Part shown: piece after piece, positions 1 through 8,249 of the stretch | How positions within the stretch are numbered: the first letter of the stretch is position 1 | How the letters are laid out: each line of letters opens with the position of its first letter | Origin: JBGPOS01 sp041488155 | GTDB lineage: Bacteria; Chloroflexota; Dehalococcoidia; Tepidiformales; Tepidiformaceae | DNA length: 23,352 nt | Direction of reading: 5' to 3' | Assembly (NCBI GenBank): GCA_041488155.1 | Contig: JBGPOS010000063.1 | Span: forward strand, 1 to 23,352 | The notes under the pieces: generated by a model | What the model saw: the letters and a program-made list of their open reading frames with translations, nothing else | Databases searched by the model: none | What the model was told of the DNA's origin: nothing | Program-made: the position numbers and the translations under genes

Positions 1-36
1 CCAATAGCGCCATGTGGTCTTCAAGATTGGCGCCAT
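1..36 (-). CDS. N-terminus of a probable NrfD/PsrC-like membrane subunit (partial)
   Basis: Only the first 12 codons lie in the window, reading M-A-P-I-L-K-T-T-W-R-Y-W from an ATG at 36 to 34. The frame begins 32 bases downstream of the ferredoxin stop codon on the same strand. The position directly after a four-cluster ferredoxin subunit is where a NrfD/PsrC-type quinone-interacting membrane subunit usually lies in molybdopterin oxidoreductase or polysulfide-reductase-like operons. The identity is therefore inferred from context, not from the 12 residues, and the gene could be any downstream member of that operon. Confidence 0.35.
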   Translation of the reverse strand, partial: MAPILKTTWRYW

Positions 37-68
37 GGCGGTGCGTTCGAGGCGTCCCCGCCGGCTCG

Positions 69-1007
69 TCACCTCTTCCACGTGCGGGCTCCCTCCACTC
101 GCTCCATCCAGGGCCACCTGGTCGCGAGCCGCCCCTTCGTCGTCACCTCTCGTCCTACCGACTCGCCGCTACCTGGGATGTACCAAACGCGCGGCTTCGT
201 CCCGAGATCCTCTCGCTGGCGGTAGGCGTGGTTCTCGGAGAGGAACCTCGAAACGACGACAACGTCCCGGCCATTCGTCGCGATGTCCTCCTCGAGGTCC
301 CCGTAGTAGAGGGCACGGTTCGGACATGCCTGGACGCAGTAGGGCAACGTCCCGGAACGCATCATGTCGGCGCAGAAGTCGCACTTCATGACCGTCCCCT
401 TCTTGGCAGGGACCTGGTGTTCGAGGTCGTAGTGCGCGAGAAGCGACTCCGGAGGCGCGGGCGCTGTGCCCCAGTTGAAGAACCGGCGATCGTAAGGGCA
501 CGCGGCCATGCAAATGCGACAGCCGATGCAACGGTCCTGGTCGATCAGGATCGTGCCTTCGGGCGCTGCGAACGTGGCCCCAACGGGGCAGACGTTGTTG
601 CAGGGAGCATTCTGGCAGTGCTGGCAGGGCGTGGGGATGAACTGCGTGCCGCCGCCCGGCAGCTCTTTCTCGAAGACCTGGATCCACTCCATGGGCTCGG
701 GAGCGAAGTGGCCCTCGATACACGCCTCGGTGCACTGCGGCGGCTTGGCCACGCCCTGGCAGCCATCGCAATGGCGCAGGTCAATGACCATCATCCACTG
801 TCGGATGCGACCGCTCGGTCCGCGCGCGGCGTCCGCCATAGCGCGCGTCGATCCTCGGCCCCCGACGGCCCGGAGCAGCGGTGGCAATCCCCGCAGCGGG
901 ACGAAGCCGATGGCTCCCAGTCCGAGCAAGCGGATCAGGCTGCGACGGGTGGTTCCGCGCTGGCGCGTGGATTGAGTTGTCGGGTGACTCTGCGTGGGTT
1001 GCGGCAC
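69..1007 (-). CDS. Tat-exported 4Fe-4S ferredoxin-type electron-transfer subunit (DmsB/PsrB/TtrB-like)
   Basis: This 312-aa protein would pass electrons between a catalytic subunit, often a molybdopterin enzyme, and a quinone-linked membrane subunit. Sixteen cysteines fall into four groups: C80, C83, C92, C96; C128, C131, C136, C140 followed by Pro; C160, C163, C166, C170 followed by Pro; and C209, C212, C224, C228. That is the four-cubane layout of the DmsB/NrfC/PsrB/TtrB family. The N-terminus has twin arginines (R21, R22, in TTRRSLIR) followed by a hydrophobic stretch near residues 27-45, so it looks like a Tat signal. The start is GTG with AAGGA about 11 bases upstream. A downstream gene begins 32 bases after the stop. 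The catalytic partner is not visible, so the substrate is unknown. Family assignment is firm; subfamily is not. Confidence 0.9.
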   Translation of the reverse strand: MPQPTQSHPTTQSTRQRGTTRRSLIRLLGLGAIGFVPLRGLPPLLRAVGGRGSTRAMADAARGPSGRIRQWMMVIDLRHCDGCQGVAKPPQCTEACIEGHFAPEPMEWIQVFEKELPGGGTQFIPTPCQHCQNAPCNNVCPVGATFAAPEGTILIDQDRCIGCRICMAACPYDRRFFNWGTAPAPPESLLAHYDLEHQVPAKKGTVMKCDFCADMMRSGTLPYCVQACPNRALYYGDLEEDIATNGRDVVVVSRFLSENHAYRQREDLGTKPRVWYIPGSGESVGREVTTKGRLATRWPWMERVEGARTWKR

Positions 1008-1167
1008 GAACGGGCCGTCCTTTGCGCCTGCTGGCCCGAAGCCCGGGCCTCGGGCAAAGTCTGGCTCGGCCAGCAGCCCCGAGAAACGATCGATGCCGCA
1101 CTCTTTGGAGGGCCGTGACTGCGCGAATTACCTAGGCATCGCGCCCCAACTACTGCGGTCTCGCGCG

Positions 1168-1195
1168 ATGACACGCCCTTCGCGAGCGTGATAAT
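1168..1195 (+). promoter_or_regulatory. Candidate sigma-70-type promoter of the two-component operon
   Basis: ATGACA at 1168-1173 and GATAAT at 1190-1195 are separated by 16 bases, and a TG precedes the ATAAT core. This is a reasonable -35/-10 pair just ahead of the response regulator. Transcription would begin near 1202, very close to the first ATG at 1210. That would favour either a nearly leaderless message or use of the internal GTG at 1237. The whole 1008-1209 gap also carries the divergent ferredoxin gene's upstream region, in which no equally clear promoter was seen. Confidence 0.4.
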
Positions 1196-1209
1196 CCGAG
1201 GACGGCTCT

Positions 1210-1920
1210 ATGATGCCCAGAGGTTCGGGTGAGGTTGTGGAGAGAATTCGCGTCATCATCGCCGACGACCATGCTGTCGTGCGCGAAGGCACGCGGCACA
1301 TACTCGAGGAGGACGAGGGAATCGAAGTCGTCGGCGAAGCAACCAATGGGGCCGAGGCGGTAGCCCTTACAGAAGCGCTTAGCCCCGACGTGGCCATCCT
1401 CGACATCTCGATGCCCGTCATGGGCGGCATCGAAGCCACGGAGCGGATCAAAGCCGCGCGGCCGGCCACAGCGATCCTCATTCTCACGTCATACGACGAC
1501 GACGCCTACGTATTCGCGCTCCTCGCCGCCGGCGCCGCCGGGTACCTGCTGAAGGATGTGCCCGCGCAGGAAGTGGTACGAGCGGTGCATTGCGTGAACG
1601 CCGGCGAACCAGTCCTTCACCCCGCCATCGCCAGGAAGCTGCTGGCCCGATTCGCGGTCGAGTCGCATCCGTCGCGCCCCACGGAGCCCAAGGCGGCCGC
1701 CCACGAGCGCATCACCGAGCGCGAGGGAGAGGTGCTCCGGCTGGCCGCCTGCGGCCTGAGCAACAGCGAAATCGCCACACGCCTCTATTTGAGTGTCCGG
1801 ACAGTCCAGTCTCACCTGACCCAGATCTTCAACAAGTTTGGAGTCGGTTCGCGCACGGAAGCGGTTATCGTCGGTCTCAGACGCGGAATCCTTCGACTGG
1901 AAGACCTTGATGAACGTTGA
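1210..1920 (+). CDS. NarL/FixJ-family response regulator
   Basis: This 236-aa two-domain DNA-binding regulator has an N-terminal receiver domain at about residues 13-130. It shows the acidic pair D19/D20, phosphoacceptor D65, T93 and K115 in the expected places. The C-terminal LuxR-type helix-turn-helix at about 168-230 contains the ITEREGEVLRL and SNSEIATRLYLSVRTVQSHL signatures. It is the cognate partner of the histidine kinase whose ATG overlaps its 3' end by 11 bases, so the two are translationally coupled. ATG at 1210 has GAGGA upstream. An alternative GTG at 1237, preceded by GGTGAGG, would give a protein starting right before the receiver fold and fits the candidate promoter better. 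The divergent ferredoxin operon is a possible target, by position only. Confidence 0.93.
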   Translation: MMPRGSGEVVERIRVIIADDHAVVREGTRHILEEDEGIEVVGEATNGAEAVALTEALSPDVAILDISMPVMGGIEATERIKAARPATAILILTSYDDDAYVFALLAAGAAGYLLKDVPAQEVVRAVHCVNAGEPVLHPAIARKLLARFAVESHPSRPTEPKAAAHERITEREGEVLRLAACGLSNSEIATRLYLSVRTVQSHLTQIFNKFGVGSRTEAVIVGLRRGILRLEDLDER

Positions 1921-3463
1921 CTTCGCGGCCTCAGCAGCGCCGAGTCCGGCTGGATCCAGTGTGGCGCCAGTCTGGCGCCGAGTTGTGGGACGCTTTCTGG
2001 CCAGGTTTCGGGACCGCCGGTTTTGGTCTGTGCAACTCCTCGTGCTACTCGCGACGGGGCCACACTACGCCATAGAGATGGCCGGATTGGGCAACCCCTT
2101 CGCAACACTGCACGGCCTCGCCATCGCGCTCTACGTGATTCCGCTCCTGTACGCCGCCCTTTCGTTTGGGTGGGAGGGCGCCATCCTGACGACGCTGTGG
2201 ATCGCCGTTCTCACTTCTCCCAGCACCTGGATCTGGGAGCGATCCAACTTCCACTGGTTCAACGAGGTCGGCCAACTGCTCATCACGCTGCCCGTCGGGT
2301 TGCTCGTGGCCTGGCGAGTCAATCTCGAAACCAAGCAGCGGCGCCAGGCGGAAGAGACGACCGAGCGCCTCGCCCTGCTCAACGACGTCGGCAAGATGGT
2401 CGCCGAGACGTTGGAGGTCGAGCAGCAGCTCCCCAGCGTCGTCCGGCGACTCCTCGAGGGCCTTCCCCTTGATTACGTTTGGCTGCACCTGGAACCCGAT
2501 GCGGATGGCAACGGAGAGGTCATGATGACGGAGCCGCCTGACGCTCGATCGGCGGCAGTGGCGCACCGGGATCGCGTGACCGCAAGGCGTCCAGCAACCG
2601 ACGCCCAGTCACCGCCCGCAGGCCAGCAGCTAGTCACCGTGCCGCTCGTCGGCGGCGAGATCGGCTCGCTCGGTTTCCTCGGCGCCCGCGTGCGCGAAAA
2701 TGCGCTCACTGAAGAACAGATGGAAACGCTGTCAACTGCCGCCGGGCAGCTGCGCGTGGCGATCGAAAACGCCAGGCTCTCCCGGCAGCGGCAGAGGAGC
2801 ATGCAGTCCTACATTCGTCAGGTCACCGAGGCTCAGGAGGAAGAACGTCTCCGCATCGCTCGCGAGCTCCACGACGAGACGGCGCAGGAGCTGGTACACC
2901 TCGTGCGCAAGCTCGAGCAACTGCGCGGGCAGGTGGGCTCGAGCCTCGAAGAGCCTATTGACGAGCTGATAGACGCGGCCCGCGGAACCATAAGGTCGGT
3001 GCGCCGCTTTAGCCAGGATCTCCGGCCATCCGTGCTGGACCACCTGGGTCTTGTCGCCGCGCTGGATGGAGTCGTCGCGGAAACGAGCCAATCTTTGCCA
3101 TACGGCGCGAAACTGAAGGTGAGCGGGCAACCTCGCCGCGTTGATGGCCCGGTGGAGCTCGCGCTATTCCGAATCGGACAGGAAGCGCTCAGGAATGTCG
3201 AGAAACACGCGGGCGCGCGTTCGGCCGAGGTGGACCTGGACTTTCGCAAAGCCCATATTCGGCTGGCAGTGAAGGATGACGGTCACGGGTTCGCGTGCCC
3301 CAAGAACGTGTCAGACCTGGCTTCAAACGGAAAGCTCGGCGTCTTAGGAATGAAAGAACGCGCGCAACTGGTCGGAGGGAGTTTCGAGCTTCGTTCCAGC
3401 CCGGGTAAGGGCTCGCAGGTGATCGTCAGGGTCGCGACGGCTGAAGGAATCTCGCCCCTTTGA
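1910..3463 (+). CDS. Membrane-bound HisKA_3/GAF sensor histidine kinase
   Basis: This 517-aa kinase follows its regulator. From the ATG at 1910 it has about four hydrophobic segments (near residues 39-60, 65-85, 87-104 and 119-138), then a GAF-like region at about 165-290, a HisKA_3 dimerisation domain and a C-terminal ATPase domain. The phosphoacceptor is H321 in the motif ARELHDE. The ATPase has the N box (GQEALRNVEKHA, N429), a DDGHGF G1 box and a GKLGVLGMKER G2 box. This is the NarX/LiaS/DesK-type architecture. No periplasmic sensor loop of any size is visible, so the signal is probably sensed in the membrane or by the GAF region. The frame is open upstream to 1838, but ATG 1910 overlapping the preceding stop is the natural start. 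Confidence 0.9.
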   Translation: MNVDFAASAAPSPAGSSVAPVWRRVVGRFLARFRDRRFWSVQLLVLLATGPHYAIEMAGLGNPFATLHGLAIALYVIPLLYAALSFGWEGAILTTLWIAVLTSPSTWIWERSNFHWFNEVGQLLITLPVGLLVAWRVNLETKQRRQAEETTERLALLNDVGKMVAETLEVEQQLPSVVRRLLEGLPLDYVWLHLEPDADGNGEVMMTEPPDARSAAVAHRDRVTARRPATDAQSPPAGQQLVTVPLVGGEIGSLGFLGARVRENALTEEQMETLSTAAGQLRVAIENARLSRQRQRSMQSYIRQVTEAQEEERLRIARELHDETAQELVHLVRKLEQLRGQVGSSLEEPIDELIDAARGTIRSVRRFSQDLRPSVLDHLGLVAALDGVVAETSQSLPYGAKLKVSGQPRRVDGPVELALFRIGQEALRNVEKHAGARSAEVDLDFRKAHIRLAVKDDGHGFACPKNVSDLASNGKLGVLGMKERAQLVGGSFELRSSPGKGSQVIVRVATAEGISPL

Positions 3464-3520
3464 CGCGCCAGCGAGGGGAGCAGCTTGACCGACGCCTTCG
3501 CCTGGAACGCCGGGGACTCT

Positions 3521-3540
3521 GTGGCAATATGCCACTTTTG
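3521..3540 (+). terminator. Candidate intrinsic terminator after the two-component operon
   Basis: GTGGCA at 3521-3526 and TGCCAC at 3530-3535 form a perfect 6-bp stem with a 3-base loop, followed at once by TTTTG. It lies 58 bases after the kinase stop and in the right orientation to end that transcript. The stem is short and the T-run is only four long, so it may be weak. The convergent rtcB gene ends at 3649 and would have no T-run from this hairpin on its own strand. Confidence 0.5.
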
Positions 3541-3648
3541 CGCTTGTTCGCCCGACGCCGCCCGGTCCGGCCGGTACTGCATAGACCAATGATCAGGTAG
3601 CGTGAGAGCCACACACCACTGTTCGGCCCCTGCAGCCCCTCAGCTGCG

Positions 3649-5082
3649 TCAGCCCTTCACGCACGCCCTGGGCACGAGGAACGCCACCCGCCTGGCTAGC
3701 CCCGCCCGCTCGGTCGCCTCGGCCACCTCATCAACGTCTTTGTAAGCGCCGGGCGCTTCCTCGGCGACCCCACGCATCGAGCGCGTCCGGATGAGAATGC
3801 CGTGCGCCGCGAGCTCGTCCACGAGCTTGCGTCCCTGCCACCGTTTGAGCGCCTGGTGCCGGCTCATCGCCCGGCCGGCGCCGTGGGAGGCGGAGGACCA
3901 CGCTCTCTTTTCGCTCTCGGCAGTGCCAGCGAGGACGTAGGAGCCCGTGCCCATGCTCCCGCCGATAATCACCGGCTGGCCCACCTCGCGGTAAGCCTCC
4001 GCGAGAGCCGGGTGCCCCGGTCCCAAGGCGCGCGTCGCGCCCTTTCTATGCACATAGAGCGGCCGATCCTCGCCGTCGACGAGGTGCTGCTCAGCCTTGC
4101 AGGTGTTGTGCGACACGTCGTAGAGCGTCTCGAGCACGGCGCCGGCCAGCCTGCGCTCGAACACCTGCCGGGTCAGGTGTGTGAGGATCTGCCGGTTCGC
4201 AAGGGCGCAGTTAATCCCCGCACGCATCGCCCCGAGGTAGTGTTGGCCCTCGGGTGAAGCGATCGGGGCGCACGCCAGCTCTCGATCCGGCAGGTCGATG
4301 CCCAGCCGGGCTGCGGCCTTCGCCATCGAGAGCAGGTACTCGGTGCCGATCTGGTGCCCGAGCCCCCGCGAGCCGCAGTGGATGCAGACGATCACCTGTC
4401 CGCGGCTGAGTCCGAAAGCCCGGGCGGCAGCCGCGTCGTAGATGCGCTCCACCACCTGCACCTCCAGGTAGTGGTTGCCCGAGCCGAGCGTGCCCATTTC
4501 GCCCCGCTGGCGCTTCTTCGCCAGGTCAGAAACCTGCCACGGTTCGGCCCCCGGCATCCGCCCCCGCTCCTCGACAAACTCCAGGTCACCGATGTGCCCA
4601 AAGCCACGGTGCACGGCCCACTCGGCCCCACCGCTGAGCACCTCGTCGATCTCAGCCGGCGTGAGGTGGATTTCGCCCTCTTCGCCGACGCCCGCCGGGA
4701 TGTCGCGGTAGAGGCCATCGGCGAGATCGTGCATGTGCGGTGCGATCTGCTCGAGGGTCAGGTTGGTGCGCGGGCAGCGGATGCCGCAGGAGATGTCGAA
4801 CCCCACTCCGCCTGCGGAGATGATCCCTCCTCGTTCCGCATCGAAGGCAGCCACTCCGCCGATCGGGAACCCGTAGCCCCAGTGCGCGTCGGGCATCGTC
4901 ATCGATGCGCCGACCAGCCCTGGCAGCCGGGCGACGTTGCTGACCTGCTCCAGCACCTTGTCGTCCATGCTCGCCAGCAGGCCCTTAGTCCCGTACATGA
5001 CGACGGGCGCCCGTTGCTCCCCCGCCGAGAGCGGGACGGTCCAGCTGTAGTCGTCGATCCGCTTGAGGCGTGAAAGGTCCAT
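3649..5082 (-). CDS. rtcB: RNA-splicing ligase RtcB
   Basis: RtcB joins 2',3'-cyclic phosphate (or 3'-phosphate) RNA ends to 5'-OH ends using GTP and Mn2+, in tRNA and RNA repair. The 477-aa length is normal. The active-site residues fit the family: D96 and C99 in GVGFDISCG, H204 in SGNHYLE, H235 in CIHCGSRGLGHQ, H325 in VSHN, and H400 in SASHGAGRAMSR, which is the equivalent of the histidine that becomes guanylylated. The start ATG at 5082 lies 2 bases after the archease stop. The open frame extends further upstream inside archease, but that part reads as non-homologous sequence. The pairing with archease, its known activator, supports the function strongly. No RtcR-type regulator is present in the window. 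Confidence 0.97.
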   Translation of the reverse strand: MDLSRLKRIDDYSWTVPLSAGEQRAPVVMYGTKGLLASMDDKVLEQVSNVARLPGLVGASMTMPDAHWGYGFPIGGVAAFDAERGGIISAGGVGFDISCGIRCPRTNLTLEQIAPHMHDLADGLYRDIPAGVGEEGEIHLTPAEIDEVLSGGAEWAVHRGFGHIGDLEFVEERGRMPGAEPWQVSDLAKKRQRGEMGTLGSGNHYLEVQVVERIYDAAAARAFGLSRGQVIVCIHCGSRGLGHQIGTEYLLSMAKAAARLGIDLPDRELACAPIASPEGQHYLGAMRAGINCALANRQILTHLTRQVFERRLAGAVLETLYDVSHNTCKAEQHLVDGEDRPLYVHRKGATRALGPGHPALAEAYREVGQPVIIGGSMGTGSYVLAGTAESEKRAWSSASHGAGRAMSRHQALKRWQGRKLVDELAAHGILIRTRSMRGVAEEAPGAYKDVDEVAEATERAGLARRVAFLVPRACVKG

Positions 5083-5084
5083 TG

Positions 5085-5564
5085 CTACACATCCACCACG
5101 CAGCGGGCTTCCCAGCCGCCGCCCAGGTGCTCGATCGCGAGCATCGTCAGCGTCGCACCCTTCACCTCGACCCCGCGCTCGAGGCCCGGCCGCCAGGGTT
5201 CGCCCCAGCACTCGCCACGCCAGGTCGAGCCCGTCCTGCCTAGCCTGAAGCTGCCGGGCACCAAGCCTTCACTGCGCGATTCGGCGAGGAGCCGGTTGAG
5301 CCAGGTGACGAGGGCGAACTCCACGTCGCTCTCCTCGAAAGTGAACTCGAGGCGTTTTAGGGGCCGCACGCTCGCGATGTCGACGACGATCCCGAACAGC
5401 GCGGCGGCCGCCTGTTCCATGGCTGCCTCGGCCGTCGCCCCGCGACCGATGATTCCGATGTCGGCGTCATGGTCGAAGTACCCGACCGAGCGGGCAGCTA
5501 AAGACCGTCCGGTGGGCTCGGCCGACGTCATGCCTGCGTTTTCACGCTTGCGCGAGCCTCGCAT
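5085..5564 (-). CDS. Archease, activator of RtcB
   Basis: Archease speeds RtcB turnover and helps guanylylation of its active-site histidine. This 159-aa version has the typical N-terminal acidic metal site YFDHDADIG (D31, H32, D33, D35), a long helix rich in Ala, the acidic FEESDVEFALVTWLNRLL segment and a C-terminal VVDV ending in the conserved acidic tail. The stop lies 2 bases before the rtcB start, so the genes are co-transcribed and probably coupled. The start at 5564 has GGAG 10 bases upstream. A second ATG at 5531, giving 148 aa, fits the usual family length slightly better but has no good ribosome site. An upstream alpha/beta hydrolase on the same strand ends 117 bases before it. Confidence 0.92.
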   Translation of the reverse strand: MRGSRKRENAGMTSAEPTGRSLAARSVGYFDHDADIGIIGRGATAEAAMEQAAAALFGIVVDIASVRPLKRLEFTFEESDVEFALVTWLNRLLAESRSEGLVPGSFRLGRTGSTWRGECWGEPWRPGLERGVEVKGATLTMLAIEHLGGGWEARCVVDV

Positions 5565-5681
5565 GATTTCACCGCTCCGCTCTGTCCCAAGGACCACTAT
5601 GGCCGCCGCCATCGATGCCGGCGACGGCCGGCGGGGCCGATGTCGTGCGTCCTTCGACCCTCACGCCTACCGTCCGGGCAG

Positions 5682-6806
5682 TCAGGTTTCGAAGCTCGTG
5701 ATGATGGCTTCCATCGTGTCGACGAATCGGGCTAGCTCCCCGCCGAGCGTGACGGGGTTCCTCGGCGGTCGTGCTTCGCGCGATTTCGTGTGGCCGACGA
5801 GGCGCGTGATCGTGACCCTGGCGTCAATGGTTGCACGGAGCTGCTGAGCGAGCCGCAGCGTCTCAGTGAACGGGACGAGGTGGTCGCGACGGCCGTGGAG
5901 TAGGAACACCCTCGCCCGCAGGCCCTCGAGCCGGCCAGCCGGGTCGAGGTCGGGGTGGGCGGCGATCGCAGCGTCGGCGAGCCTTGCGGCAAGCTCGCGG
6001 CCCGCCGTGGCATCCGGGACGAGGTCCTTTGAGGGAGGAGCGAGCAGATCCCACGCGCGCAGCCCATCGGCCGGGAGAGTGGCGCGAAGCGCCCGGATGA
6101 GCGGGTCGTAGACAGGCTCGCCCGCGAGCGCACCGTTGGAGCCGGCCGTGTCCGCGAGCTGGTGGAGCGCCCGGGCGGCGGTCACGCGAGCCTCAGGGGA
6201 TCCGTACCCGTCGCCGTCGAGGAGTGGGAGCAGGTTGGCGCCCATGATCCAGCGGCCGTACGGGTCGGGCCGGTAGCTTTCGATCGTCCCATCGAGCACG
6301 TGGCGGCCGGTCACCATCGCCTCCATGAGACTGTGCATGTTGCCGTACGCGCCCATGCCGACGACCGTGCGGAACCGGTCTCTAAGGTCCCCGCTCGCCA
6401 CCTCCAGGGCCCACGTCGCCGAGACGCTGAATCCCATCAGGCCAAGCTTCCGCCGGTCGACCCGGGGCCAGCCGTCTAGCTTCGCGAGGGCCGACCGGAC
6501 TGCGGGCTCGGTATCCCCAGGCTGGACCAGCAGCGAGCGCCAGGAAGGGGCCTCAGGGACCAGGACGAGCTGGCCCGCCGCGGCCAGCGAACGCGCCATG
6601 CGCCGCAGGGCCTGGTGGTGGCGGCCGGGAACGGTGACGCCGTGGAGGAGAATCCACGCTGGACTCGGAGCACGCCGTCCTGATGGCAGATACACCGTAG
6701 CAGCGCGGAGGCCCGCCTTGTCTCCGATCAGGAGCTCACGCTCCCGCTTCGCGTCGGGGGCGCCGCGCATGAATGCTGCGAGGAAGCAGGCAATGCGGCG
6801 ATTCAT
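5682..6806 (-). CDS. Alpha/beta-hydrolase fold protein
   Basis: This is a 374-aa serine-hydrolase-like protein. The likely triad is S127 in the nucleophile elbow GFSVS, D308 in HGRRDHLVPF and H339 in LVGHTK. An LLHG stretch at residues 53-56 would supply the oxyanion hole. A long insert between about 150 and 290 would form a lid. No signal peptide is clear; the N-terminal MNRRIACFLAAF is only weakly hydrophobic. The ATG at 6806 has AGGGGG 7 bases upstream, which settles the start against an open frame reaching 7022. It reads toward archease and rtcB and may share their transcript. Its substrate cannot be told from sequence. Dienelactone-hydrolase-like or esterase activity is possible. Confidence 0.8.
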   Translation of the reverse strand: MNRRIACFLAAFMRGAPDAKRERELLIGDKAGLRAATVYLPSGRRAPSPAWILLHGVTVPGRHHQALRRMARSLAAAGQLVLVPEAPSWRSLLVQPGDTEPAVRSALAKLDGWPRVDRRKLGLMGFSVSATWALEVASGDLRDRFRTVVGMGAYGNMHSLMEAMVTGRHVLDGTIESYRPDPYGRWIMGANLLPLLDGDGYGSPEARVTAARALHQLADTAGSNGALAGEPVYDPLIRALRATLPADGLRAWDLLAPPSKDLVPDATAGRELAARLADAAIAAHPDLDPAGRLEGLRARVFLLHGRRDHLVPFTETLRLAQQLRATIDARVTITRLVGHTKSREARPPRNPVTLGGELARFVDTMEAIITSFET

Positions 6807-7175
6807 CCCGTAGCCCCCTGCTCGCTCGTGAGTCCCGAACAGACCCTCCGGCAGGCGCCCGACCTGGCTGGTGCTGCCACCTGAATCGCGGGGACGGGCG
6901 CTCGGGACGCCAGCCGACTTCGATAGTGCTCGCGCGATCAGGGAGGCGGCAGGGCCGAGCGTGCCACGGGAGACAGTCCGTTGGTCGATCTTGCGCCCGC
7001 CGCCGGGCATCCGAGCGTGCATGATTCGGTCGTCCGAAGGGCTCCCCTTTGTCTATGCCTCCACCGGACCGGCGAACGAGGATCCAACGGTCCTGTCGCC
7101 GCATGCGTGCCGCATGAGAACTTCGCTGCGCCCGCATCGGGCTTCCGCTCGTCCGGCGGTCCAGGGAAGGCAGGC
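6807..7175. promoter_or_regulatory. Divergent intergenic region between hydrolase and ABC importer
   Basis: These 369 bases lie between two divergent genes and must carry promoters for the hydrolase/archease/rtcB unit and for the ugp-like operon. The ribosome sites at both ends are clear (AGGGGG for the left gene; GGGAAGG for the right gene). I found no convincing -35/-10 pair, operator palindrome or riboswitch-like fold by eye, and open frames crossing it look like artefacts of high GC. Confidence 0.5.
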
Positions 7176-8249
7176 ATGGCGTCCATCGAGCTCGACAACG
7201 TGACGAAGCGCTTCGGCACGGCGATGGCGGTCGACTCTGTCAGTCTAGATATCCCGGACCGCCAATTCATCGTGCTTCTTGGACCCTCAGGTTGCGGCAA
7301 ATCTACCGTGCTGCGTCTCATCGCCGGGCTGGAAGAGCCTGACACCGGCCAGATCGTCATTGGCAGCCGCAACGTCACAGGCGTCCCGCCCAAGGAGCGG
7401 GACGTGGCGATGGTCTTTCAGAACTACGCGCTGTACCCCCACATGTCGGTCTTCGACAACATCGCCTTCGGCATCCGCCGGCGCGGCGTGCGTGGCGCCG
7501 AGCTCAAGGCAGCAGTTACTCAGACCGCCGCCAGCCTCGGCATTGAGCTGCTGCTGGGCCGCCGGCCTGCGCAGCTCTCCGGGGGACAGCGCCAGCGCGT
7601 TGCGCTTGCACGCGCCATCGTCCGTCGCCCGGTCGCGTTTCTGATGGACGAGCCGCTTTCCAACCTCGACGCCAAGCTGCGAGTGCAGACGCGCCGCGAG
7701 CTGACCCGCCTCCACGACGAGCTCCAGACCACGACCGTCTTCGTCACGCACGACCAGGTGGAAGCGATGACCCTGGGAGAGCGCGTTGCCATCATCGCAA
7801 GCGGGCGGCTGCTCCAGTTGGGCCGGCCCCAGGACGTGTACGACCGGCCGGAAAACCAGTTCGTCGCGCAGTTCATCGGCAGCCCGCCGATGAACATCCT
7901 GCCGCTCGCCGTCGGCCCCGAGGGCGTCACTATCAAGGAGACGGATGTCCGGATTCCTCCCGCCGCGGTCCCGCGAGCACTGCCCGCCGATTCGGTAGTG
8001 GGAGTGCGCCCTGAGGCGATCGTTGTGGGGTCGCCCACGCGCCCGGAAGTGCTCGCCTTCGCCGCCACGGTTGAAGCGGTCGAGCACCTGGGAGCGCAGA
8101 CCAATGTCGAGTGCTCCCTTGGGGGGCACGTCCTGACCGTCGTGGCAGGCGGCGACTGTCGCGCGGCGCCTCGAGAGACGCTCACGGCTTGGTGCGAGCC
8201 GCAGGCCCTGCACTTCTTCGACGGGACCACCGGGGAGCGACTGCTATGA
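7176..8249 (+). CDS. ugpC: ABC importer ATPase (MalK/UgpC-type)
   Basis: This 357-aa ATPase powers a sugar or sugar-phosphate importer. Walker A is GPSGCGKST at residues 36-44, the Q-loop is Q82, the signature LSGGQ lies at 134-138, Walker B ends at D158 with catalytic E159, the D-loop is SNLD and the switch is H192. A C-terminal TOBE region after about residue 230 (IGSPPMNILPL onward, with VGVRPEAI) marks the MalK/UgpC/MsmK group, which interacts with two permeases. The start ATG at 7176 follows GGGAAGG. Its TGA overlaps the permease ATG in an ATGA junction. The subunit is often shared between CUT1 importers, so the gene symbol reflects operon similarity rather than a proven substrate. Confidence 0.93.
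   Translation: MASIELDNVTKRFGTAMAVDSVSLDIPDRQFIVLLGPSGCGKSTVLRLIAGLEEPDTGQIVIGSRNVTGVPPKERDVAMVFQNYALYPHMSVFDNIAFGIRRRGVRGAELKAAVTQTAASLGIELLLGRRPAQLSGGQRQRVALARAIVRRPVAFLMDEPLSNLDAKLRVQTRRELTRLHDELQTTTVFVTHDQVEAMTLGERVAIIASGRLLQLGRPQDVYDRPENQFVAQFIGSPPMNILPLAVGPEGVTIKETDVRIPPAAVPRALPADSVVGVRPEAIVVGSPTRPEVLAFAATVEAVEHLGAQTNVECSLGGHVLTVVAGGDCRAAPRETLTAWCEPQALHFFDGTTGERLL

Noticed and set aside
12..1118. Plus-strand open frame of 368 codons opposite the ferredoxin gene
   Set aside because: It is antisense to a gene with sixteen correctly spaced cysteines; the translated protein is Arg-rich and has no domain features. High GC keeps the opposite strand open.
5083..5211. N-terminal extension of RtcB
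   Set aside because: The extra 43 residues overlap archease in another frame, do not resemble RtcB, and the ATG at 5082 sits 2 bases after the archease stop.
5617..5632. GCCGGC hairpin with a 4-base loop between the hydrolase and archease genes
   Set aside because: The stem is only 6 bp of self-complementary GC sequence with no T-run; such stems arise often in DNA this GC-rich.
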